A stretch of 21,860 nt of DNA, taken from contig URDN01000038.1 in assembly GCA_900546495.1 (NCBI GenBank), forward strand, positions 1-21,860, read 5' to 3'. The notes beneath the pieces were generated by a model that was given only the letters and a program-made list of their open reading frames with translations, was not told where the DNA came from and made no database searches. Position 1 is the first letter of the stretch, and every line of letters starts with the position of its first letter. Source of the DNA: an uncultured Lachnospiraceae bacterium (GTDB taxonomy: Bacteria; Bacillota; Clostridia; Lachnospirales; Lachnospiraceae). Made by a program: the position numbers and the translations under genes. This document shows positions 16,558-21,860 of this stretch, piece after piece.

Positions 16558-16573
16558 ATATGAATTTATTGAA

Positions 16574-16645
16574 CTGGGCTAGCTGGATTCGAACCAGCGA
16601 ATGCAGCAGTCAAAGTGCTGTGCCTTACCGCTTGGCGATAGCCCA
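16574..16645 (-). tRNA. tRNA-Gln (TTG)
   Basis: Acceptor TGGGCTA/TAGCCCA with 5' T and discriminator G, both typical of tRNA-Gln. Anticodon loop CTTTGAC, T loop GTTCGAATC. No encoded CCA. Confidence 0.97.
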
Positions 16646-16675
16646 TTATTTACAACCAAGCAGGAGTAATTTTAA

Positions 16676-16750
16676 GGTGGATAAAGGGATTCGAACCCTT
16701 GGCCTCCAGAGCCACAATCTGGCGCGCTAACCAACTGCGCTATACCCACC
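16676..16750 (-). tRNA. tRNA-His (GTG)
   Basis: Acceptor GGTGGGTA/TATCCACC includes the extra G(-1) paired with C73, the identity element of tRNA-His. Anticodon loop TTGTGGC. No encoded CCA. Confidence 0.97.
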
Positions 16751-16791
16751 ATGTCCAAATTTCTTTGGGTATCAGGCAAAACTCCTGACAA

Positions 16792-16865
<74 letters not shown>

Positions 16866-16894
16866 ACAACTGTTATGACATTTTTTCATAACAA

Positions 16895-16965
16895 AGCGGG
16901 TGATGGGAATCGAACCCACGTATCCAGCTTGGAAGGCTGGTGTTCTACCATTGAACTACACCCGC
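16895..16965 (-). tRNA. tRNA-Gly (TCC)
   Basis: Acceptor GCGGGTG/CACCCGC, anticodon loop CTTCCAA, discriminator T, short D arm TAGTTCAATGGTAGAA. No encoded CCA. Confidence 0.97.
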
Positions 16966-16971
16966 ATATAA

Positions 16972-17046
16972 TCGGGGTGACAGGATTCGAACCTGCGACC
17001 TCCTGGTCCCAAACCAGGCGCTCTAGCCAAGCTGAGCCACACCCCG
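16972..17046 (-). tRNA. tRNA-Pro (TGG)
   Basis: Acceptor CGGGGTG/CACCCCG, anticodon loop TTTGGGA, T loop GTTCGAATC, discriminator A. First tRNA of the operon, about 46 bases after the -10 hexamer. No encoded CCA. Confidence 0.97.
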
Positions 17047-17092
17047 TATTTTTCTGTCGCATCGCTGTTGTATTACCCGCGACGCAAGAATT

Positions 17093-17121
17093 ATTATATG
17101 GCAAGCCGCGCATTTTGTCAA
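17093..17121 (-). promoter_or_regulatory. Consensus sigma-A promoter of the tRNA operon
   Basis: Reading leftward: TTGACA (17116-17121), exactly 17 bases, TATAAT (17093-17098). Both hexamers are perfect, as expected for strong stable-RNA transcription. Confidence 0.93.
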
Positions 17122-17156
17122 CAACTTTTTATAACTTTTTTCAAAAACTTTTTTAT

Positions 17157-17193
17157 TGCCTGCAAAGCCTTCATTTTCGCGGCTTTGCAGGCA
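17157..17193. terminator. Hairpin separating the phosphodiesterase gene from the tRNA promoter
   Basis: TGCCTGCAAAGCC (17157-17169) pairs perfectly with GGCTTTGCAGGCA (17181-17193), 13 bp with an 11-base loop, 33 bases past the phosphodiesterase stop. The T tract on the leftward side is delayed (AATAAAAAAGTTTTTG), so termination is likely but not textbook. Confidence 0.6.
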
Positions 17194-17226
17194 TTTTACA
17201 CAAAGGAAAACTACAAATACGCTTCT

Positions 17227-17721
17227 TTACTCATCTAAATATCGAATCTCAAATGTCGGCTTCTTTCCACGTTCTTTTTCCATCACAATATAAGAACGCT
17301 GTCGCCCTTTCTGGCGTGGATAGGAAAGACTTCCCGGATTCAACAGGATCAAATCATCATCTTCTTCCAGCAACGGGCGATGTGTATGGCCAAACATTAC
17401 CGCATCCACGCCACGCACTCTGCCCTCATTTCTGATATTCTGATAACCCATAGATACCCCATAAGCATGTCCATGTGTGATCATTGCACAAAAATCCTCG
17501 ATAAAAATAATTTTCTCATCTGGAAGGTTAGAAAAGAAATCATTGTTTCCCGCAACGATTTCAATTGGACATTTTGCCAGCTCCTCAATATATTCCTCAT
17601 ATCCTTCCGCGTCCCCAAGATGGATCAGCTTCTGAAATGGATATTCGCGCTCAATAGCTTCTTCAATTCCTGCGTGCCTTCCATGTGTATCACTTACAAT
17701 CAAAACTTTCATCTTTTCCAT
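17227..17721 (-). CDS. YfcE/MJ0936-type metallophosphodiesterase
   Basis: 164 residues with all metallophosphoesterase motifs in order: DTH (11-13), GD (36-37), GNND (58-61), THGH (82-85) and GHTH (111-114). Relatives are manganese-dependent phosphodiesterases active on small phosphodiesters; the natural substrate is uncertain. It follows rdgB by 124 bases, the same order as the B. subtilis rdgB-ysnB pair, which supports a shared transcript. Two starts are possible, Met1 (17721) and Met4 (17712); the AGG runs fit either, and Met4 begins the conserved MKVLIVSDTHG. Confidence 0.88.
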   Translation of the reverse strand: MEKMKVLIVSDTHGRHAGIEEAIEREYPFQKLIHLGDAEGYEEYIEELAKCPIEIVAGNNDFFSNLPDEKIIFIEDFCAMITHGHAYGVSMGYQNIRNEGRVRGVDAVMFGHTHRPLLEEDDDLILLNPGSLSYPRQKGRQRSYIVMEKERGKKPTFEIRYLDE

Positions 17722-17821
17722 CCTGCCCTTTTTACAAAATTATTATTACATTTAGATTCTATATACTAATCCATCAGATGAACATTTAACTCCAAACTCT
17801 GATATTTTTTTATCACTCACC

Positions 17822-17833
17822 ATCTACAGAGAT
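17822..17833. repeat. Short hairpin repeat after CACTCACC, member 2 of 3
   Basis: ATCT-ACAG-AGAT preceded by ATCACTCACC. The loop matches member 1 (8054-8069) but the stem bases differ. It lies between rdgB and the phosphodiesterase gene. Confidence 0.35.
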
Positions 17834-17845
17834 AAAATCCATCAC

Positions 17846-18445
17846 TTATTTGATATAGTTTTTTAATTCTTCTCGTACCGCCCGCAGTGCATTTCCACGA
17901 TGGCTTCTCGCATTTTTATCCTCCGGAGACAACTCCGCAGTAGAACAATCCAGATCTGATACATAGAAAATCGGATCATACCCAAATCCGTTTTCTCCTG
18001 CCGGTTTATCACCAATATAGCCTTCAATCGTTCCACGCACTACAAACGGCTCATGCCCCGGTACAACAGCCGCAATGGCACATACAAACCGCGCGGTACG
18101 TTTTTCCTTCGGCACGCCCTGCAGACGATCCAACAGCATCTGATTTTTAATATCATAGGAAGTATCTTCTCCAGCATAACGTGCAGAATAAATTCCCGGC
18201 TCCTTATTCAGATAATCAATTTCCAGTCCGGAATCATCTGCCAGCACAATATCATTACAATGTGCAGCAACTGCTTTTGCCTTAATCAGTGCATTTTCCT
18301 CAAATGTTGTTCCATCCTCGACAATGTCCACATCAATTCCGGCTTCTTTCATGGAAAGGATCTCCCATCCAAGATCTCCCAGAATCTCATGGATCTCTCT
18401 CATTTTATTTTTATTGCCTGTCGCAAAAATAATTCTCTGTTTCAT
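17846..18445 (-). CDS. rdgB: RdgB/HAM1-type XTP/dITP diphosphatase
   Basis: 199 residues, the family length. Motifs: the NTP-binding start FATGNKNKMREI (7-18), DDSGLEID (70-77), GFGYDPIF (153-160) and SHRG (181-184). The enzyme hydrolyses deaminated purine triphosphates such as dITP and XTP to monophosphates, cleaning the nucleotide pool. GAGGGACAGG lies shortly before the ATG. It is 91 bases downstream of the RNA methyltransferase and upstream of the phosphodiesterase in a leftward housekeeping run. Confidence 0.96.
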   Translation of the reverse strand: MKQRIIFATGNKNKMREIHEILGDLGWEILSMKEAGIDVDIVEDGTTFEENALIKAKAVAAHCNDIVLADDSGLEIDYLNKEPGIYSARYAGEDTSYDIKNQMLLDRLQGVPKEKRTARFVCAIAAVVPGHEPFVVRGTIEGYIGDKPAGENGFGYDPIFYVSDLDCSTAELSPEDKNARSHRGNALRAVREELKNYIK

Positions 18446-18536
18446 ACTGCCTGTCCCTCTTTTCTATCCAAACAACTCAAACGACTGTATCTTGCCATGC
18501 CTTTACTTTTTCCACACGACAAAAACAGCTATTTTT

Positions 18537-19694
18537 CTATTCCTCCGTCTGTTTTCTTCTTGGCGGCTTGGGTCCGATATACTGATACAGATTTGTCCGC
18601 AGCATACCGTTATAAATTTTACGTTTTTTATCTGCTTTCTTTCCAATGCTACGCTCTGTATCCTCATAGGAAGTGATCAGATACTCTGACCAGCAGTCAA
18701 GTCCTGCAAATGCCTCTCCGATCTCATGATACAGTTTCGGCAATGCCGCTTTTTCTTCCAGACGTTCTCCATATGGTGGATTTGTAATGACAAAACCATA
18801 TTTTTTCGGGTTTTTCAACTCGCTGACCGGTCTCTGCTGAAAATGGATCAGATGATCCACTCCGGCACGTTTTGCATTATCTCTGGCTGCCCGGATAATC
18901 TCACCATCAATATCATAGCCCTGAATATTTGTCGCGATATCTGTGTTGACCAGTTCTTTTGCTTCGTCAAAACAGTCATTCCACAATTCCGTTGGAATCA
19001 GGTTTGTCCAGGTCTGTGCGGTAAACGTGCGGTTCATTCCCGGTGCAATATTCGCTGCGATCATAGCTGCCTCAATCGGAATTGTTCCACTTCCGCAAAA
19101 CGGATCTACTAAAATACGATCTGCTTTCCATGGAGTCAGCAAAATCATAGCCGCTGCCAGTGTTTCTGTGATCGGTGCCTTACTGCTCAATACACGATAG
19201 CCACGCTTATGAAGGGATTCTCCTGAGGTATCAATGCCGATAGTCACCTCATCTTTATTCAAAAATACACGCAACGGATAAGAGGCACCAGTTTCTTCAA
19301 ACCAGTTTACCTCATAATATGTTTTCAACCGTTCTACAATCGCTTTTTTTACGATAGACTGGATATCAGACGGACTAAACAGTTTACTTTTGACTGAGGA
19401 TGCCTTGGTTACCCAGAATTTCGCATCTACCGGCAGATAATCCTCCCATGGAATTGCTTTCACCGCTTCAAATAATTCATCAAATGTCTCCGCATGAAAC
19501 TCTCCCACTTTTAAAAGCACACGCTCCGTTGTCCGCAAATGGATATTTGCACGACAAATTGTCTCCATATCACCTTCGTATGTAACCCTGCCATCTTCCA
19601 CTTTGACAATATCATAGCCCAGATCGTAGATCTCACGTTTCAAAATTGCCTCCATACCAAAATGACAAGGAGAAATAAACTGCTGTAATTCCAT
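18537..19694 (-). CDS. THUMP-domain class I SAM-dependent rRNA methyltransferase (RlmL/YpsC-like)
   Basis: 385 residues. An N-terminal ferredoxin-like/THUMP RNA-binding part (about 1-155) precedes a Rossmann methyltransferase with SAM motif DPFCGSGTIPIEAA (about 199-212) and the catalytic NPPYGERL of N2-guanine or N6-adenine methyltransferases. Bacterial relatives (RlmL, YpsC) make m2G in 23S rRNA, so the same is likely here; the exact target is not visible. I chose the ATG at 19694 because AGGAGAG lies 6 bases before it; an in-frame ATG ten codons upstream (19724) has no such site and lies next to the repeat. Repeat copy A begins 37 bases upstream, so the promoter must be very close or must lie in or beyond the repeat. 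Confidence 0.92.
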   Translation of the reverse strand: MELQQFISPCHFGMEAILKREIYDLGYDIVKVEDGRVTYEGDMETICRANIHLRTTERVLLKVGEFHAETFDELFEAVKAIPWEDYLPVDAKFWVTKASSVKSKLFSPSDIQSIVKKAIVERLKTYYEVNWFEETGASYPLRVFLNKDEVTIGIDTSGESLHKRGYRVLSSKAPITETLAAAMILLTPWKADRILVDPFCGSGTIPIEAAMIAANIAPGMNRTFTAQTWTNLIPTELWNDCFDEAKELVNTDIATNIQGYDIDGEIIRAARDNAKRAGVDHLIHFQQRPVSELKNPKKYGFVITNPPYGERLEEKAALPKLYHEIGEAFAGLDCWSEYLITSYEDTERSIGKKADKKRKIYNGMLRTNLYQYIGPKPPRRKQTEE

Positions 19695-19730
19695 CTTTTC
19701 TCTCCTGTTATTCTTATTTATCATTATTGT

Positions 19731-19887
19731 AAAGCGGACAATCGCAATCCGCTTTCTCTACTTGCTCATGAACGCAGTCGCTTTGCGACCTGTCAGTGGG
19801 AGCTTCTAACTCCCACTGACATAAGCATCCCTCTTCCCCACCGCTTAGTGCTCTACGCACTTGAAGCGGGGGAATGCTTATTCTGCG
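19731..19887 (+). repeat. Intergenic multi-hairpin repeat, copy A
   Basis: Prefix hairpin AAAGCGGA/TCCGCTTT, then TGAACGCAG, the small GTCGC/GCGAC hairpin, GTCAGTGGGAG/CTCCCACTGAC, and a long hairpin closed by ATAAGCAT/ATGCTTAT with an inner AGTGC/GCACT. It ends at CTGCG, which runs directly into copy B, so the last bases of the closing helix are missing. Confidence 0.92.
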
Positions 19888-20050
19888 GTAAAGCGGACAT
19901 TTGCAATCCGCTTTCGCTACTTGCTCATGAACGCAGTCGCTTTGCGACCTGTCAGTGGGAGCTTTTAACTCCCACTGACATAAGCATCCCCCTTACCCTC
20001 CGCTTAATGTTCTACGCTCTTGAAGCGGGGGAATGCTTATTCTGCGTTCA
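19888..20050 (+). repeat. Intergenic multi-hairpin repeat, copy B (full)
   Basis: Complete element in tandem with copy A. TGAACGCAG near its start pairs with CTGCGTTCA at its end, enclosing three hairpins. Differences from other copies fall mainly in loops (for example GAGCTTTTAACTC against GAGCTTCTAACTC). The stretch 20051-20235 after it holds no recognised gene. Confidence 0.93.
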
Positions 20051-20235
20051 AATTTTTATTTTTAAAAAATCTGTTTTTTCTCTCAGTTCCTATCATTATA
20101 ATCTTTTCTTATTTATGCTGTCAATCATCAGATCTCACAGGTATTATCAGATTTCCTGCCCTGATTTCTTTTCAAGCACCGTGAGACCTGACAACTCACT
20201 CTGGCAATTACACTCATCCTGTATGACATATCGCT

Positions 20236-20399
20236 GTAAAGCGGACATTCGCAATCCGCTTTCTCTACTTGCTCATGAATGCAGTCGCTTTACGGCCTGT
20301 CAGTGAGAGCTTTTAACTCCCACTGACATAAGCATCCCCTCTTACCAACCGCTTAGTGCTCTACGCTCTTGAAGCGCGGGAATGCTTATTCTGCGTTCA
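20236..20399 (+). repeat. Intergenic multi-hairpin repeat, copy C (full, diverged)
   Basis: Same layout, with the most substitutions. TGAATGCAG keeps pairing with CTGCGTTCA through a G-T pair, and the small hairpin becomes GTCG/CGGC, still paired. GTCAGTGAGAG introduces one mismatch. Its last three bases are the complement of the rhodanese gene's stop codon. Confidence 0.92.
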
Positions 20400-20687
20400 A
20401 AATTGATACGCCTCCATTCCTCCGGCAACCGAACAGATCCGATAGCCGCGCTTCACATATCTGCAGCCTTCCTGAACACTTGCATTTCCATGCTGACAGT
20501 AAAAAATCATTAACCGCTCCTTGGATGCATGCTCCATAAACATCTCCAGCTCCTCCACCGGCACATTTCTTGCTCCCGGAATATGCCACTGTCGATAATC
20601 CTCAGGCTCACGCAAATCAATCAATAACGCGTTCCGTCTTCGTCGGTAAGTATCTATCTCTTTCGCACTGATCAGACATAATCCCAT
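20397..20687 (-). CDS. Single-domain rhodanese-like protein
   Basis: 96 residues, the size of a stand-alone rhodanese domain. The active-site loop YCQHGNAS contains the sulfur-carrying Cys64; LLIDLREPEDYRQWHIPGA (residues 21-39) is the conserved N-terminal block and SVAGGMEAY the C-terminal one. Such proteins move sulfane sulfur from thiosulfate, persulfides or cysteine desulfurases to acceptors; the partner is unknown. GGGGGA lies shortly before the ATG. No operon partner is visible. Repeat copy D lies 28 bases upstream of the start and copy C overlaps the stop codon, so the gene is boxed in by repeats and its extreme C-terminus may have been set by one of them. Confidence 0.88.
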   Translation of the reverse strand: MGLCLISAKEIDTYRRRRNALLIDLREPEDYRQWHIPGARNVPVEELEMFMEHASKERLMIFYCQHGNASVQEGCRYVKRGYRICSVAGGMEAYQF

Positions 20688-20715
20688 AACTTTTCCCCCA
20701 CAATATACAGCATTT

Positions 20716-20779
20716 GTAAAGCGGACATTCGCAATCCGCTTTCGCTACTTGCTCATGAACGCAGTCGCTTTGCGACCTG
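20716..20779 (+). repeat. Intergenic repeat, partial copy D (prefix and first hairpin)
   Basis: Matches the full copies from GTAAAGCGGA through the GTCGC/GCGAC hairpin to CCTG, then diverges. It lies 28 bases upstream of the rhodanese start. The rest of 20780-20914 has no recognised gene. Confidence 0.88.
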
Positions 20780-20820
20780 GCAGTTCAAGAACTTCTTCTG
20801 ATATCTCGCTATCACTCACC

Positions 20821-20832
20821 ACTTATAAAAGT
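20821..20832. repeat. Short hairpin repeat after CACTCACC, member 3 of 3
   Basis: ACTT-ATAA-AAGT preceded by TATCACTCACC, like the site at 17822. The loop differs from the other two members. Confidence 0.3.
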
Positions 20833-20914
20833 ATAAACTATCTTATATCTGGTATAAAAAATCCATAACCGCTCCATGTAATAATAAAAACGCTTCCCTT
20901 AACTGGCTAAAAAC

Positions 20915-20949
20915 AAGAAAAGCGAACCATTTTACAGCCCGCTTTTCTT
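20915..20949 (-). terminator. Terminator of the 58-codon gene
   Basis: AAGAAAAGCG (20915-20924) pairs with CGCTTTTCTT (20940-20949), a 10-bp stem with a 15-base loop. Read leftward it ends CTTTTCTTGTTTTTAG, a suitable T tract, 75 bases past the small gene's stop. Confidence 0.65.
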
Positions 20950-21023
20950 TTGCCATTTCACCATTCCCGGTTACTATAGCATATTCTTTTTCATTGAAAT
21001 GTTGTCATCATCCATGCGTTGCA

Positions 21024-21200
21024 CTAGCGGCAGTTTTTTTCTGCATTGGAAGCATTTTTACCGCAGTTCTCAGAAGAATTTGTACTGTTTTTATTCTGAG
21101 ATTTGTTCTGGGACTTATCCTGCGCCTTATTGGATGCATTCTTTCCTTTTGTGTAATCTGCATTCTTGTAATCATTTTCAGACATATAATTTTTAGCCAT
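21024..21200 (-). CDS. Small Asn/Lys-rich hydrophilic protein, possibly forespore-expressed
   Basis: 58 residues, easily missed for its length. AGGAGGAAT lies just before the ATG (GGAGG to ATG about 9 bases). The protein begins MAKNYMSENDYKNADYTKGK and continues with Asn, Lys, Ser and Gln in SQNKSQNKN-like runs; two Cys (46 and 57) lie near the end. There is no membrane segment or signal peptide. The composition resembles minor small acid-soluble or other forespore proteins but I recognise no family. The upstream region matches a sigma-G promoter (21234-21262) and a terminator follows (20915-20949), so it is a complete single-gene unit. Reality of the gene is likely; spore function is inferred. 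Confidence 0.75.
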   Translation of the reverse strand: MAKNYMSENDYKNADYTKGKNASNKAQDKSQNKSQNKNSTNSSENCGKNASNAEKNCR

Positions 21201-21233
21201 TTTATGATTCCTCCTGTTTCATTTTTACAGGTA

Positions 21234-21262
21234 TAGTATGTCGGATTCCCCTTTTTTTATGC
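21234..21262 (-). promoter_or_regulatory. Sigma-G/sigma-F-like forespore promoter of the small gene
   Basis: Reading leftward: GCATA (21258-21262), a 17-bp spacer, CATACTA (21234-21240). This fits the sigma-G consensus (GHATR, 17-18 bp, CATNNTA). GGGGAA in the spacer also suits sigma-F-type recognition. There is no sigma-A match at that place. Confidence 0.65.
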
Positions 21263-21319
21263 ATGGAAAAATTTGCCATAAATTTGCGTGAATTTCACAA
21301 AAAAAGTTTGTTAAATTAT

Positions 21320-21348
21320 TTGCAATTTCTGGACAAATGCTATATAAT
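21320..21348 (+). promoter_or_regulatory. Sigma-A promoter of a putative small RNA
   Basis: TTGCAA (21320-21325), 17 bases, perfect TATAAT (21343-21348). No open frame follows; a hairpin and a terminator do. Confidence 0.7.
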
Positions 21349-21354
21349 TCAATG

Positions 21355-21456
21355 TGAAAAGAATCTTCCCTTCAATATTCTTTTCAATTATACCCCTTAT
21401 TAATTATTTATACTCCCCTTAAAACGACCAATGTTCCCCATTGGTCGTTTTATTTT
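21355..21456 (+). ncRNA. Putative small RNA of about 100 nt
   Basis: The start is estimated 7 bases past the -10. The 5' part forms TGAAAAGAAT/ATTCTTTTCA (21355-21386, 12-base loop), the middle is unpaired and pyrimidine-rich with two CCCC runs (about 21393-21418), and the end is the terminator at 21421-21456. The first ATG is followed at once by TGA, so it is not coding. It matches no RNA family I know; 6S, SRP and tmRNA features are absent. Confidence 0.5.
21421..21456 (+). terminator. Intrinsic terminator of the putative small RNA
   Basis: AAAACGACCAAT-GTTCCCC-ATTGGTCGTTTT, a perfect 12-bp stem followed by ATTTT. The A and T tracts on each side also allow leftward use. Confidence 0.85.
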
Positions 21457-21560
21457 CCCTGTATGTTATTTTATTAACGATCTCCATTTATTCCTTTTCT
21501 AAGCCTGCGTGATACCTTTTTACTTTCCCTATAACCTGATCTTATATAAGCTGTATATTT

Positions 21561-21570
21561 GTAAAGCGGA
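21561..21570 (+). repeat. Stub of the intergenic repeat start
   Basis: GTAAAGCGGA, the first ten bases of the repeat, occurs 18 bases before full copy E starts with the same ten bases. It may be a remnant of an earlier insertion or a slippage product. Confidence 0.45.
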
Positions 21571-21578
21571 GTGTCATC

Positions 21579-21743
21579 GTAAAGCGGACATTCGCAATCC
21601 GCTTTCGCTACTTGCTCATGAACGCAGTCGCTTTGCGACCTGTCAGTGGGAGCTCTTAACTCCCACTGACATAAGCATCCCCCTTACCCACCGCTTAGTG
21701 CTCCACGCTCTTGAAGCGGGGGGGAATGCTTATTCTGCGTTCA
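21579..21743 (+). repeat. Intergenic multi-hairpin repeat, copy E (full)
   Basis: Complete 165-bp element, with all four stems intact apart from an extra G in the last hairpin. TGAACGCAG and CTGCGTTCA close the branched part. Orientation is the same as in all other copies. Confidence 0.93.
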
Positions 21744-21860
21744 CGATATGCGAATATTGGGTAGAATTGTAGGAGTACGAAGTACGGAACAATTCGTATG
21801 GCATCTTTTGCCCCTGGCATCATTATAACCATGTACGAACAAAAATTAAGCCTGTGGCAG
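21744..21860. other. Right-edge segment without a recognised gene
   Basis: A frame from ATG 21798 stays open to the edge for 21 codons, but it lacks a ribosome-binding site and a recognisable product. TATAAT also occurs on the leftward strand near 21827 without a good -35. The direct repeat GGCATC flanks TTTTGCCCCT. Too short to assign. Confidence 0.3.

Noticed and set aside
19848..20306. 152-codon rightward frame across repeat copies A to C
   Set aside because: It lies inside the tandem repeat copies, its product is a translated repeat (LYALEAGECLFC twice), and it has no ribosome-binding site.
20994..21236. 80-codon hydrophobic rightward frame
   Set aside because: It is antisense to the 58-codon gene, which has the ribosome-binding site, promoter and terminator; this strand has none of them.
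19731..21743. CRISPR array
   Set aside because: Repeat units are about 165 bp, internally structured and irregularly spaced, with no short spacers and no cas genes.
21509..21772. 87-codon rightward frame at the right end
   Set aside because: It reads through repeat copy E and gives the same peptide as the other copies, so it is a repeat artefact.
21798..21860. Start of a gene running off the right edge
   Set aside because: Only 21 open codons, no ribosome-binding site and no recognisable product.

Overview
The window looks like chromosomal DNA from a spore-forming, low-to-medium G+C member of the Clostridia, most likely Lachnospiraceae. The signs are strong AGGAGG ribosome-binding sites, AraC-GH39 and PucR regulators, a glycyl radical enzyme with its activase, tRNAs with no encoded CCA, the rdgB-phosphoesterase gene pair known from Firmicutes, and a small gene behind a promoter of the forespore sigma-G type. 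This assignment is inferred; no marker gene settles the species.

Region 1 (1-4007): a leftward thiolase gene is followed after 12 bases by a zinc-ribbon/OB-fold (DUF35) protein that carries at least two near-identical acyl-carrier-protein-like domains and runs off the left edge. A divergent PucR-type regulator has a good promoter beside a palindrome. The thiolase/DUF35 pairing is known in other acyl-CoA chemistry, but fusion of DUF35 to tandem ACP-like domains is unusual and is the strongest candidate for an undescribed system here.

Region 2 (4008-7990): a membrane-anchored XRE-type regulator faces a leftward pair, a ferredoxin-fused aldo/keto reductase and a cytoplasmic transglutaminase-like protein. 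The pair lies behind a promoter with the 19-bp spacer and central dyad of MerR-controlled promoters, although no MerR gene is present.

Region 3 (8113-16350): a leftward catabolic cluster reads aldo/keto reductase, glycyl radical enzyme, activase, LysP-like amino acid permease, terminator. A divergent AraC regulator with a shrunken GH39-like tail sits beside it. The radical enzyme has Cys-Ile-Gln where the dehydratases and most decarboxylases of the family have Cys-x-Glu, so its reaction cannot be read off. The permease hints at an amino acid or amine substrate. The control region holds 21-bp-spaced direct repeats (AraC-like) and three successive hairpins ahead of the regulator.

Region 4 (16457-19694): a leftward six-tRNA operon (Pro, Gly, Arg, His, Gln, Lys) with a consensus promoter and terminator, then a leftward housekeeping run: THUMP RNA methyltransferase, RdgB, YfcE-like phosphodiesterase.

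Region 5 (19695-21860): sparse DNA dominated by a modular, multi-hairpin repeat of about 165 bp (four full or nearly full copies, two partial, all in one orientation). It also holds a small rhodanese gene, an overlooked 58-codon gene behind a sigma-G-like promoter, and a compact promoter-hairpin-terminator unit that looks like a small RNA of about 100 nt.
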